Shown here piece by piece: positions 14,077-22,063 of a stretch of DNA of 24,312 nucleotides; position 1 is the first letter of the stretch; each line of letters opens with the position of its first letter. The stretch covers positions 1 to 24,312 of the forward strand of contig JALNWS010000041.1 in NCBI GenBank assembly GCA_023230755.1, given 5' to 3'. The notes below the pieces were generated by a model, which worked only from the letters and a program-made list of their open reading frames with translations, had not been told where the DNA came from and searched no databases. The DNA comes from Azoarcus sp. (lineage in GTDB: Bacteria > Pseudomonadota > Gammaproteobacteria > Burkholderiales > Rhodocyclaceae). The translations under genes and the position numbers were made by a program.

Positions 14077-15099
14077 ATGAGCGTGATTCTTGTAACGGGT
14101 GGAGCCGGGTACATTGGCTCCCACACCTGCCTCGCCCTGTTGAGGGGCGGGCACGATGTGGTTGTCGTTGACGATTTCTCGAATTCGTCGCCGCTGGCCT
14201 TGTCTCGGGTCGAAGCGCTTGCGGGGCGAGCGTTCCGCGCGATTGTCGAAGCAGACGTCCGTGACCGTGATGCGCTCAGGGCGTGTTTCAAGGCCCATTC
14301 CGTCGACGCGGTCATCCACTTTGCTGCGAAGAAGGCGGTAGGGGAGTCCGTGCGGCTCCCACTTGCCTACTACGACAACAACCTCGGTGGTCTGTTTTCG
14401 CTGCTTGAGGTGATGGGCGAGTCGGGGGTCAAAAACTTGGTATTCAGCTCGTCGGCAACGGTATATGGCGATCCCTTGACGGTGCCGATCACTGAATCCT
14501 TTCCGACTGCGGCAACCAATCCTTATGGCCGCACCAAGCTGATGAGCGAGGAGATTCTCGCCGATGTGGCCGCAGCCGATCCTGAGTGGAAAGTGGTATT
14601 GCTGCGTTACTTCAATCCGGTAGGGGCCGATGAGAGCGGTCAGATCGGCGAGGATCCGAGCGGTATCCCCAATAATCTGATGCCGTACGTCAGCCAGGTG
14701 GCGGTGGGCAAGCTCCGCGAGCTGCAGGTGTTCGGAAATGATTATCCGACGCGCGATGGTACCGGGGTCCGTGACTATATCCACGTCGTCGACCTGGCGC
14801 GCGGACACGTAAGTGCGGTTGAGCGCTTCGATGCGCTACCTTCCGTTTCTGCTATCAACCTCGGTACTGGTCGCGGCTACAGCGTGCTCGACGTCATACT
14901 GGCCTTCGAGAAGGCCTCCGGGCGCCCGGTGCCGTTCCGGATCGTGCCGCGACGAGAGGGGGATGTTGCTGCATGTTGGGCAGATCCCGCACTGGCGGAA
15001 CGGGTGCTCGGATGGCGGGCGGAGCGTGATCTGGATACGATGTGCCAGGACGCGTGGCGCTGGCAGCAGGGCAATCCGGACGGTTACAGGAAGGCTTGA
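14077..15099 (+). CDS. galE: UDP-glucose 4-epimerase
   Basis: GalE interconverts UDP-glucose and UDP-galactose with bound NAD+, feeding galactose use and surface polysaccharide synthesis in the cytoplasm. The 340 residues match E. coli (338). The NAD-binding GGAGYIGSHT (residues 8-17) carries GXXGXXG. SSSATVYG (124-131) includes the catalytic Ser/Thr, and Tyr150-X3-Lys154 (YGRTK) is the short-chain dehydrogenase catalytic pair. A GGAGG site precedes the ATG. It starts 30 bases after the rplQ terminator, and I see no clear promoter between them. With no other sugar gene beside it, a role in envelope polysaccharide is likely but inferred. Confidence 0.95.
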   Translation: MSVILVTGGAGYIGSHTCLALLRGGHDVVVVDDFSNSSPLALSRVEALAGRAFRAIVEADVRDRDALRACFKAHSVDAVIHFAAKKAVGESVRLPLAYYDNNLGGLFSLLEVMGESGVKNLVFSSSATVYGDPLTVPITESFPTAATNPYGRTKLMSEEILADVAAADPEWKVVLLRYFNPVGADESGQIGEDPSGIPNNLMPYVSQVAVGKLRELQVFGNDYPTRDGTGVRDYIHVVDLARGHVSAVERFDALPSVSAINLGTGRGYSVLDVILAFEKASGRPVPFRIVPRREGDVAACWADPALAERVLGWRAERDLDTMCQDAWRWQQGNPDGYRKA

Positions 15100-15113
15100 A
15101 CATTGGGTGATGC

Positions 15114-15413
15114 TTACCAGTTCCGCCTGATTCGGTTCTTGTACTGAACGTCGTGGGGCAGTGCGCTCTGCATTGCGTCGATTTGGGTGCGGAAGGCCTC
15201 CGCAGCCCGCGCCAGGTCGTCGGCGGAGAGCTTCGGTAGTTCGCGCTGTCGCGCGGTCATGCGTGCGAGCTGATTGAAACTGTGCACGCGGGCCTGTTCG
15301 TCTGCCGGCAGATAGACGCCTAGCCCGGCGTCCGTCAGGGTCTTCAGAAAACGGATACGTCGCTCAACTCGCTGTACGTATTGCGTTTTTGCGTTGCTCT
15401 CCGGGTCTGTCAT
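15114..15413 (-). CDS. Small protein of unknown function (99 residues)
   Basis: I do not recognise this protein. It is soluble, highly charged and probably alpha-helical, with many Arg and Gln residues and no cysteine, signal peptide or membrane segment. The N-terminal part (YVQRVERRIRFLKTLTDAG) looks amphipathic and basic, and a Leu/Ala/Asp/Arg-rich helix lies around residues 59-85. An AGGA-type ribosome-binding site lies about 6 bases before the ATG. It follows uvrA on the same strand after 101 bases and converges on galE with 14 bases between stops. It is probably a real gene, since no overlapping gene explains the frame, but coding status is not certain. Confidence 0.7.
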   Translation of the reverse strand: MTDPESNAKTQYVQRVERRIRFLKTLTDAGLGVYLPADEQARVHSFNQLARMTARQRELPKLSADDLARAAEAFRTQIDAMQSALPHDVQYKNRIRRNW

Positions 15414-15514
15414 GGCTTGTCCTGATCATGTTGGAGAAGGGGGTATCGTCATACGGCGAAGGCCATAGTGCAAGGTCTCGTCGGTGCACGCCTGCAAGCA
15501 TGGCTGTCGGGAAC

Positions 15515-18337
15515 CTAAGGGTTCAGGATCTTGGCCAGGTAACGCCCGGTGTAACTGCTGAGGCAGGATGCGATCTCTTCGGGTGGGCCGGCACAGACGA
15601 TGGTGCCGCCACCGTTACCGCCTTCAGGCCCCATGTCGATCACCCAGTCCGCAGTCTTGATGACGTCGAGGTTGTGTTCGATGACGACGATCGTGTTGCC
15701 ATGGTCGCGGAGGCGATGCAACACCTTCAGCAGGAGTTCGATGTCCTGGAAGTGCAAGCCGGTCGTGGGTTCGTCCAGGATGTAGAGGGTGCGCCCAGTG
15801 TCGCGCTTGGAGAGTTCAAGCGCGAGCTTGACGCGCTGCGCCTCCCCGCCGGAGAGAGTGGTCGCGCTTTGCCCGAGCCGGATGTAGTCAAGGCCGACCT
15901 CGGCAAGCGTTTCGAGCTTTCTCGCGATCGTTGGCACTGCACGAAAGAAGTCGAAACCCTGCTCCACAGTCATGTCGAGCACTTCGTAGATGGTTTTCCC
16001 CTTGTAGCGAATCTCAAGGGTTTCGCGGTTGTAACGTTTGCCGCGACAGGTGTCGCAGGGCACGTACATGTCGGGGAGAAAATGCATCTCGACCTTGATC
16101 ATGCCGTCGCCCTGGCAGGCCTCGCAGCGTCCGCCCTTGACGTTGAAAGAAAATCTGCCCGGACTGTAGCCGCGTGCTCGAGCCTCAGGCACTCCGGCGA
16201 AGAGTTCCCGGATCGGGGTCATCAATCCGGTGTAGGTTGCGGGGTTCGAGCGCGGCGTGCGCCCGATAGGGGACTGGTCAACGGTGATGACCTTGTCGAA
16301 TGCGTCGAGTCCCTCGACTGCGCCATGAGGGGCCGGTTCGGTGTTCGAGCGATACAGCTGCTGTGATGCGACAGCTGCGAGCGTATCGTTGATGAGGGTC
16401 GATTTTCCCGAACCCGATACGCCGGTGACACAGGTGAACAATCCCACGGGCAGGGCGAGATCCACGTGCTTGAGGTTGTTGCCGCTTGCGCCGCACAGAC
16501 GAACCATTCGGGACGTGTCCGGCGCTGTGCGTTTGGCGGGAATGGCAATGCGTTTTCGACCCGACAGATAGGCGCCGGTCACCGACGTTTCGCAGGCGAT
16601 GACTACTTCGGGCTTGCCGCTGGCGATGACGTAACCACCGTGTTCGCCCGCGCCCGGCCCCATATCGACCAGGTAATCGGCGCTGCGAATGGCGTCTTCG
16701 TCGTGTTCGACGACGATGACGGTATTGCCGAGGTCGCGGAGCTGACGCAGGGTCTCCAGCAGGCGGTCGTTGTCGCGCTGGTGCAGCCCGATGGAGGGTT
16801 CGTCGAGCACATACATCACGCCGGTCAGGCCAGAGCCGATCTGACTGGCAAGGCGGATGCGCTGAGCCTCTCCACCTGACAGCGTGTCTGCGGCGCGGTC
16901 CAGGGAAAGATAGTCGAGTCCGACGTTGGTCAGAAAGCTGAGGCGATCGGCAATTTCCTTGACGATTTTCTCGGCAATTCGTGCGCGATGGCCTTCGAGC
17001 CGCAGGTGCTCGAAAAAGCTTCTGCACTCGGCGAGGGGCAAACGACTCACCGTTGGCAGTGAGCTGCCGCCAATCAGCACGTGACGCGCATCGGCGCGCA
17101 GGCGGGTGCCCTCACAGCTTGGGCAGGGACGGGTGCTGCGATACTTGAGGAGTTCGTCGCGCACCGCGGCCGAGTCGGTTTCACGAAGGCGACGCTCCAG
17201 ATTAGGGATGATGCCTTCAAAGGGGTGTTCCTTTGCGACCATGCGCCCATTGTCTGCGAGGTACACGAAGGCAATTTTCTCCCGTCCCGATCCGTTCAGA
17301 AGGATCTCGCGAATGGCGGCAGGCAAGGTCTCGAAGGGCGCCTCGATGTCGAACTCGTAATGGTTCGACAGGCTCGAGAGCATCTGGAAGTAGAACTGGT
17401 TGCGACGATCCCAGCCCCGGATGGCGCCGGATGCGAGTGAGAGTTCGGGGTGGGCGACGACGCGCTGGGGGTCGAAGAAGTTTACCTGGCCGAGGCCGTC
17501 GCACCCTGGGCAGGCACCGGCGGGATTGTTGAAGGAAAACAGTCTCGGTTCCAGCTCACCCAGGGCGTAGCTGCAGACAGGGCAGGCGAAGCGGGCGGAG
17601 AACAGGTGTTCCACCCGCGAGTCCATCTCTACCGCAATCGCCCTCCCGTCAGCGTGAGTGAGTGCGGTTTCGAAGGATTCCGCAATGCGTCCGCGAAGGT
17701 CGGGGCGGACCTTGAAACGGTCGATGACGACCTCCACCGTGTGGCGTTTGCCCTTTTCCAGTGGTGGCATGGTGTCGAGGTCGTGCACCTCGCCATCTAC
17801 CCGCACGCGGACGAAGCCCTGCGCGCGGAGCTCGGAAAACAGATCGTGCTGCTCGCCCTTTCTCCCGGCAACGACGGGGGCGAGGATCATCAGCCGGGTT
17901 TCTTCGGGAAGGGCGAGGACGTGGTCGACCATCTGCGCCACGCTCTGGGCCTCGAGGGCGTGCTCAGGATGGTCTGGACAGTGGGGCGTGCCGGCGCGCG
18001 CATACAGCAGACGCAGATAGTCGTGAATCTCGGTGACCGTGCCGACCGTCGAGCGCGGGTTGTGACTGGTTGCCTTCTGTTCGATCGAGATTGCCGGTGA
18101 CAGACCCTCGATCAGATCAACATCAGGTTTTTCCATCAATTGCAGAAACTGGCGGGCGTAGGCGGACAGCGATTCCACGTAGCGACGCTGACCTTCGGCG
18201 TACAGGGTGTCGAAGGCGAGAGAGGACTTGCCCGACCCCGACAGACCGGTAATGACCGTTAACCGGTTCCGCGGCAGATCGAGGCTGATGTTCTTGAGAT
18301 TGTGGGTGCGGGCACCGCGGATGCGGATTTCGTCCAT
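15515..18337 (-). CDS. uvrA: Excinuclease ABC subunit A
   Basis: UvrA is the damage-sensing ATPase of nucleotide excision repair; it dimerises and loads UvrB onto lesions. At 940 residues it matches E. coli UvrA. Two ABC ATPase halves are visible: Walker A GLSGSGKSS (31-39) with signature LSGGEAQRIRL (486-496), and Walker A GVSGSGKST (639-647) with a second LSGGEAQR (about 828-835). Zinc-site cysteines are at 252, 255, 276 and 279 and at 738, 741, 761 and 764. The start MDEIRIRGARTHNLKNI is the family N-terminus. A promoter lies upstream, but I see no LexA box. Confidence 0.98.
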   Translation of the reverse strand: MDEIRIRGARTHNLKNISLDLPRNRLTVITGLSGSGKSSLAFDTLYAEGQRRYVESLSAYARQFLQLMEKPDVDLIEGLSPAISIEQKATSHNPRSTVGTVTEIHDYLRLLYARAGTPHCPDHPEHALEAQSVAQMVDHVLALPEETRLMILAPVVAGRKGEQHDLFSELRAQGFVRVRVDGEVHDLDTMPPLEKGKRHTVEVVIDRFKVRPDLRGRIAESFETALTHADGRAIAVEMDSRVEHLFSARFACPVCSYALGELEPRLFSFNNPAGACPGCDGLGQVNFFDPQRVVAHPELSLASGAIRGWDRRNQFYFQMLSSLSNHYEFDIEAPFETLPAAIREILLNGSGREKIAFVYLADNGRMVAKEHPFEGIIPNLERRLRETDSAAVRDELLKYRSTRPCPSCEGTRLRADARHVLIGGSSLPTVSRLPLAECRSFFEHLRLEGHRARIAEKIVKEIADRLSFLTNVGLDYLSLDRAADTLSGGEAQRIRLASQIGSGLTGVMYVLDEPSIGLHQRDNDRLLETLRQLRDLGNTVIVVEHDEDAIRSADYLVDMGPGAGEHGGYVIASGKPEVVIACETSVTGAYLSGRKRIAIPAKRTAPDTSRMVRLCGASGNNLKHVDLALPVGLFTCVTGVSGSGKSTLINDTLAAVASQQLYRSNTEPAPHGAVEGLDAFDKVITVDQSPIGRTPRSNPATYTGLMTPIRELFAGVPEARARGYSPGRFSFNVKGGRCEACQGDGMIKVEMHFLPDMYVPCDTCRGKRYNRETLEIRYKGKTIYEVLDMTVEQGFDFFRAVPTIARKLETLAEVGLDYIRLGQSATTLSGGEAQRVKLALELSKRDTGRTLYILDEPTTGLHFQDIELLLKVLHRLRDHGNTIVVIEHNLDVIKTADWVIDMGPEGGNGGGTIVCAGPPEEIASCLSSYTGRYLAKILNP

Positions 18338-18366
18338 GAGCGTAGCTGCGCGAGGGGGAACCTAAA

Positions 18367-18395
18367 ACTATAAGAGAGAAGGCGCTCCGGGCCAA
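18367..18395 (-). promoter_or_regulatory. uvrA promoter
   Basis: On the minus strand TTGGCC (18395-18390, 4/6 match) and TATAGT (18372-18367, 5/6 match) are separated by exactly 17 bp. Transcription would start near 18360, about 22 bases before the uvrA start codon. The -35 box lies only four bases from the predicted -10 box of the divergent transporter gene, so the two promoters probably compete. No CTGT-N8-ACAG LexA operator is visible between 18338 and 18429. Confidence 0.55.
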
Positions 18396-18404
18396 TGTTA
18401 GAAT
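18396..18404 (+). promoter_or_regulatory. Extended -10 promoter for the MFS transporter gene
   Basis: TG at 18396-18397, one base, then TAGAAT at 18399-18404 fit an extended -10 element. No good -35 is present at 17-18 bp, which extended -10 promoters can do without. Transcription would start near 18411, giving a leader of about 20 bases before the ATG at 18430. A T-rich run (CTTTCTTTTTT) covers the predicted start region. Confidence 0.4.
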
Positions 18405-18429
18405 CACTTTCTTTTTTGCCGCGTCCAGC

Positions 18430-19638
18430 ATGTCTCTACCCGTACGAGATCCGATGACGCCCGCCGAGCGTCGCGCCGGGATTAGCCTCGCATCCATCTT
18501 TGCGCTGCGCATGCTGGGGCTGTTCCTGATTCTGCCCGTCTTCGCCGTCCATGCCCGCACCATCCCCGGGGGGGATAACCTTACGCTGGTGGGGCTCGCG
18601 ATTGGGGCCTACGGTGCCACGCAGGCCTTGTTGCAGATTGCCTTCGGTGTGGCCTCTGACCGATTCGGTCGCAAGCCGGTGATCCTGTTCGGCTTGCTGT
18701 TGTTCGTAATCGGCAGCGCGGTCGCAGCCATGGCGGGCGATATCTACATGGTCATCTTCGGACGGGTTCTGCAGGGGGCTGGCGCTATCTCGGCTGCCGT
18801 TACAGCGCTTGCCGCCGACCTTACCCGCGATCAGCATCGTACCAAGGTGATGGCAATGATCGGGTCGAGTATCGGGCTGGTTTTTGCGGTATCCATGGTT
18901 GCCGCGCCGTTGTTGTATGCGGTGATCGGCATGAACGGCATCTTCTGGCTGACGGCTGCGCTTGCGCTCGCCGCCATGGGCGTCGTGGTGTGGGTGGTGC
19001 CGGAAGCGCCGCCGGTGCCGCGCGCCAACGCAGGCAGCTTCATGGACATCCTGCGCGACGGGCAGTTGATGCGGCTGAACTTCGGCGTCTTCACGCTGCA
19101 CCTGATTCAGACCACGATGTGGGTCATGGTGCCTGCGGCACTGGTGGCGCACGGTGGACTGGCGCTGACAGAACACTGGAAGGTGTATCTGCCGGCGGTG
19201 CTGCTGTCCTTCGTCGTGATGGTGCCGGCGATCATCGTTGCGGAGCGTCACAACAGGCTCAAGCAGGTGTTCAATGGTGCTGTTCTTCTGCTTGCAGTCG
19301 TGCAGTTCGGGCTGTATTTCTGGAGTGACGGCCTGCTCTCGATTGCATTCTGGCTGACGCTGTTCTTTGTTGCTTTCAATGTCCTCGAGGCGACCCAGCC
19401 GTCGTGGATTTCACGTATCGCTCCGCCAGCAGCGAAGGGCACCGCGCTCGGCGTCTACAACACCTTGCAGTCCTTCGGCCTGTTTACGGGCGGTCTGCTC
19501 GGCGGATGGCTGGGGCAGCGCCTGGGCGCGGGTGGCGTCAGTCTTAGCTGTGGCGTGCTCGCCCTGATCTGGCTGGCGTTCTCGCTAAGCATGAATCCCC
19601 CTCCGGTCCGTGCGGTTCCCACGCCGGCCCGGAGTTGA
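18430..19638 (+). CDS. Major facilitator superfamily transporter, YajR-like
   Basis: This is a 402-residue inner-membrane protein with about twelve hydrophobic segments. The N-terminus (MTPAERRAGISLASIFALRM, from residue 9) closely resembles E. coli YajR. Motif A, GVASDRFGRKP (residues 73-83), lies between helices 2 and 3 as in proton-coupled MFS antiporters. It ends soon after helix 12 and lacks the extra cytoplasmic domain that makes YajR longer. The substrate is unknown; efflux of small molecules is the family expectation. ATG 18430 is used, but ATG 18454 (MTPAERRAG) is possible because neither has a clear ribosome-binding site. ssb follows after 23 bases. Confidence 0.88.
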   Translation: MSLPVRDPMTPAERRAGISLASIFALRMLGLFLILPVFAVHARTIPGGDNLTLVGLAIGAYGATQALLQIAFGVASDRFGRKPVILFGLLLFVIGSAVAAMAGDIYMVIFGRVLQGAGAISAAVTALAADLTRDQHRTKVMAMIGSSIGLVFAVSMVAAPLLYAVIGMNGIFWLTAALALAAMGVVVWVVPEAPPVPRANAGSFMDILRDGQLMRLNFGVFTLHLIQTTMWVMVPAALVAHGGLALTEHWKVYLPAVLLSFVVMVPAIIVAERHNRLKQVFNGAVLLLAVVQFGLYFWSDGLLSIAFWLTLFFVAFNVLEATQPSWISRIAPPAAKGTALGVYNTLQSFGLFTGGLLGGWLGQRLGAGGVSLSCGVLALIWLAFSLSMNPPPVRAVPTPARS

Positions 19639-19661
19639 CACACTACTCATAGGAGAACGGG

Positions 19662-20144
19662 ATGGCATCCCTGAACAAAGTCATTCTGATCGGCAACCTG
19701 GGCAAGGACCCGGAGACCCGTTATGCACCAAGCGGTGACGCGATCACCAACCTGACCGTGGCGACCACCGAGACCTGGAAGGACAAGGCTTCGGGCGAGC
19801 GTCGTGAAGCCACCGAGTGGCATCGCGTGGTCTTTTTCGGGCGCGTGGCAGAGGTGGCTGCGCAATACCTGCGCAAGGGCAGCCAGGTCTATGTCGAGGG
19901 GCGCCTGCAGACGCGCAAGTGGCAGGACAAGGAAGGCCAGGATCGTTACACCACCGAGATCCGCGGTGACGAGATGAAGATGCTCGGCCGTCGTGAAGGT
20001 GGCGGCGAGGCGCCGTCGCGCGGTGGCGACAGCGGTGGTTACGATGCGCCCGCATCCGCACCCAGCCGCCAGCCCGCGCCGGCACCCGCGGCCAAGCCGG
20101 CACCTGGCGGCTTCGGCGATTTTGACGACGATATTCCCTTCTAA
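19662..20144 (+). CDS. ssb: Single-stranded DNA-binding protein
   Basis: SSB coats single-stranded DNA in replication, repair and recombination and recruits partners through its tail. The 160 residues begin MASLNKVILIGNLGKDPETR. The OB fold spans about residues 1-110 and includes WKDKASGERREATEWHRVVF. A Gly/Pro/Ala-rich flexible linker follows, then the acidic tip DFDDDIPF that binds partner proteins. AGGAG precedes the ATG. It lies 23 bases after the MFS gene, so it may be co-transcribed with it or use a promoter inside it. A strong terminator follows. Confidence 0.98.
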   Translation: MASLNKVILIGNLGKDPETRYAPSGDAITNLTVATTETWKDKASGERREATEWHRVVFFGRVAEVAAQYLRKGSQVYVEGRLQTRKWQDKEGQDRYTTEIRGDEMKMLGRREGGGEAPSRGGDSGGYDAPASAPSRQPAPAPAAKPAPGGFGDFDDDIPF

Positions 20145-20170
20145 AACAGAAATAATTCATGTGTAAATGG

Positions 20171-20208
20171 AAAGAGCCAAGTGATCGGTTTCACTTGGCT
20201 CTTTTTTA
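20171..20208 (+). terminator. Rho-independent terminator after ssb
   Basis: A perfect 14-bp inverted repeat (20171-20184 with 20191-20204, arms AAAGAGCCAAGTGA and TCACTTGGCTCTTT) encloses the loop TCGGTT. The T-rich TTTTTTATT tract ends it. It lies 26 bases after the ssb stop. The perfect symmetry with an A-rich left flank could also stop transcription arriving on the minus strand. Confidence 0.93.
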
Positions 20209-20335
20209 TTATTGACATGAAGTTTGCACCGCATGAATGACGGAGCTTGAGCGAAACGGCCGCCCGTCTGTGCCCGGGAAAACCTGCACATCAACTGCAA
20301 TGAAGGCCCTTGCAGCGATTGTTTCGCCTGATCAG
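20209..20335. other. Intergenic spacer without a recognised gene
   Basis: This stretch lies between the ssb terminator and the 3' end of the minus-strand export operon. No frame longer than about 15 codons with a plausible start and ribosome-binding site is present on the + strand. A TTGACA at 20212-20217 has no convincing -10 partner at 17 bp. I see no repeats or RNA gene signature. Confidence 0.6.
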
Positions 20336-20366
20336 AAGAAATGACGCCGACTTGGCGCCACTTCTT
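20336..20366 (-). terminator. Probable terminator of the minus-strand export operon
   Basis: On the minus strand AAGAAGTGGCGCC (20366-20354) pairs with GGCGTCATTTCTT (20348-20336) around a 5-base loop, giving 13 bp with two G-U wobbles. The wobbles pair in minus-strand RNA but become A-C mismatches in plus-strand RNA, so the element is oriented for the minus strand. It lies 38 bases after the NodT-family gene stop. The following tract (CTGATC) is only weakly U-rich, so efficiency is uncertain. Confidence 0.5.
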
Positions 20367-20403
20367 GTCGCTCCATCACTTCGATGAATTTCTCTGCTAC
20401 GCC

Positions 20404-22035
20404 CTATCCGCGTGGCTGCAGGGCGTCACCACCGCCCAGCGCCTGATACAAAACCACACTATCGATCAGGCGCTGTGCCTGGGCCGCAAGCATGTTGATT
20501 CGGGTGCTCTGCGCCTGTTGCTGTGCAATGAGCAGTTGCAGGTAGCTGGCCGCGCCCAGCCGCACCTGCCGCTCCACGGACTGCAAGGAAGCCTGAGTGG
20601 CTGCGTCTGCGGTGGCGAGGGCAGTCAGGGATCGCGCATCGTTTTCGACTGCGCGCAGCGTGTCCGCGACCTCGCGGAACGACTCCAGCACTACATTCCT
20701 GTAATTGGCGGCAGCGGCATCAAAAGCGGCGAGTGCGGCCCGTTTCTCAGCAATCAGACCGGGATTGAAAAGCGGCTGCGTGAGCTGCCCGACCAGGCTC
20801 CATATTCCCGAACCGGCACCGAACAGGGCCCCTGTGGTCAATGCCTGCGAGCCAATGTTGGCGCTCAGGTTGAGTTGTGGATACAGATTGGCGACTGCGA
20901 CACCGTAGTCCGCATTGGCTGCATGCAACAATGCCTCTGCGGCCTGGATGTCCGGGCGGTGGCGCACCAGTTCAGAGGGTACGACGAGCGGCAGTTCGGC
21001 CGGGAGGGTGAAATCGGCCAGTGTAAAGGCCGGGATGCCACCGGCACCCGGGGCGCGACCGGCGAGCACGGCCAGCAGATGTTCGGTTTGTTGCAGCTGT
21101 TTGCGCAGCACCGGCAGTTCGGCACGGGTTTGCTCAGCCTGGGCTTGCAGGCTCAAGACTTCATCCGGTGATGCCTGGCCGATACGCACGCGTTCATGGG
21201 CCAGTCGGACGAGCTCGTCCTGTGCGCGCACGATGTCCGTGTTTGCAGTCAATTGTCCGGCAAGGCGCGCGCGGGTGACCGCCGCCGTCGCGATGTTGCC
21301 GGCCAAGGTCAGATGAGCCGCAATCAATTCGAAGTTGCGGTAGTCCGCGCGAGCAGCCAGGGCTTCGAGTGCACGCTGGTTTCCACCGGCCAGATCGAGG
21401 TTGTAATGCACGCTCACGTTGGCGCTGTATAGGTCGAACTGGCGTGTGTCACCGCTCAGCCCCTGAGTGCTGGGGTTGAACTGCTGGCGCTGGGCACCCA
21501 GTCCGGCATCGACCTGTGGGTATTGCGTCGCGCCGGAGCGTGCGGCAAGAAGCGCCTGTGCCTGGCGCAAGCTGGCGCTGGCGCTTGCCAGCGTCGGGCT
21601 GGACTGCAGCGCCTCGTCGATCAATCCGTCGAGCGCAGGGGAGCCCAATGTACGCCACCAGCGGGTTTCGATCGGAAGTCCCTCGACCAAACGTTGTGAT
21701 TCGCCGAGTTGCGTGGGCGCGGCGGTGGTCTGGGCTGCCACTGCTGTTGAGGTGTAGTGGGTGACAGCAGGCACGGAGGGACGCTGAAAATCAGGGCCGG
21801 CCGCGCAACCGGCCAATCCGGAGGCAAGCAGACCGGTGATCAGAAAAGCTGTCGTAAACCGGCCCCCGGGGGGCGTGCGGGTTTTAGCGTGCGCCACAGG
21901 CGTGCTCCGCGAAAGGTTTGTGAACGGACCAATGGCTGGCGAGGTCTTGCAGGCCTGCGCACCAGAGGTGCTTGCCCCGGCGGCAGCCGTCGGTGCGACG
22001 TTCCCCGTGCCGTGGTTGTGTTCGCACGTGGTCAT
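20404..22035 (-). CDS. NodT-family outer-membrane efflux lipoprotein (TolC-like)
   Basis: This is an outer-membrane factor forming the exit duct of a tripartite exporter. The FLITGLLASGLAGC stretch is a lipoprotein signal sequence with lipobox LAGC, followed by AAGPDFQRPSVP, typical of NodT/OprM proteins. Two repeated Ala/Leu/Gln-rich helical regions with short strands follow, as in TolC. The start is uncertain. ATG 22035 (GGGAG 6 bases upstream, 28 bases after the ATPase gene) gives 543 residues with the lipid cysteine at 77. GTG 21897 (GGAG 7 bases upstream) gives 497 residues and a normal signal peptide with the cysteine at 31. The adjacent adaptor, permease and ATPase are its likely partners. 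Confidence 0.9.
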   Translation of the reverse strand: MTTCEHNHGTGNVAPTAAAGASTSGAQACKTSPAIGPFTNLSRSTPVAHAKTRTPPGGRFTTAFLITGLLASGLAGCAAGPDFQRPSVPAVTHYTSTAVAAQTTAAPTQLGESQRLVEGLPIETRWWRTLGSPALDGLIDEALQSSPTLASASASLRQAQALLAARSGATQYPQVDAGLGAQRQQFNPSTQGLSGDTRQFDLYSANVSVHYNLDLAGGNQRALEALAARADYRNFELIAAHLTLAGNIATAAVTRARLAGQLTANTDIVRAQDELVRLAHERVRIGQASPDEVLSLQAQAEQTRAELPVLRKQLQQTEHLLAVLAGRAPGAGGIPAFTLADFTLPAELPLVVPSELVRHRPDIQAAEALLHAANADYGVAVANLYPQLNLSANIGSQALTTGALFGAGSGIWSLVGQLTQPLFNPGLIAEKRAALAAFDAAAANYRNVVLESFREVADTLRAVENDARSLTALATADAATQASLQSVERQVRLGAASYLQLLIAQQQAQSTRINMLAAQAQRLIDSVVLYQALGGGDALQPRG

Positions 22036-22063
22036 GATGATCTCCCGTAGCTCAATCGTTTTT

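Noticed and set aside
15389..16366. A 325-codon plus-strand frame opposite uvrA
   Set aside because: It is antisense to the intact UvrA C-terminal half, and its valine/aspartate-rich translation is typical of antisense shadows in GC-rich DNA.
20212..20240. TTGACA at 20212 as a promoter
   Set aside because: No acceptable -10 sequence lies 16-18 bp downstream, and no plus-strand gene follows.
20341..21171. A 276-codon plus-strand frame opposite the NodT-type gene
   Set aside because: The minus-strand frame has a lipobox and family features; the plus-strand frame has Gln/Cys/Gly-rich translation without a domain.
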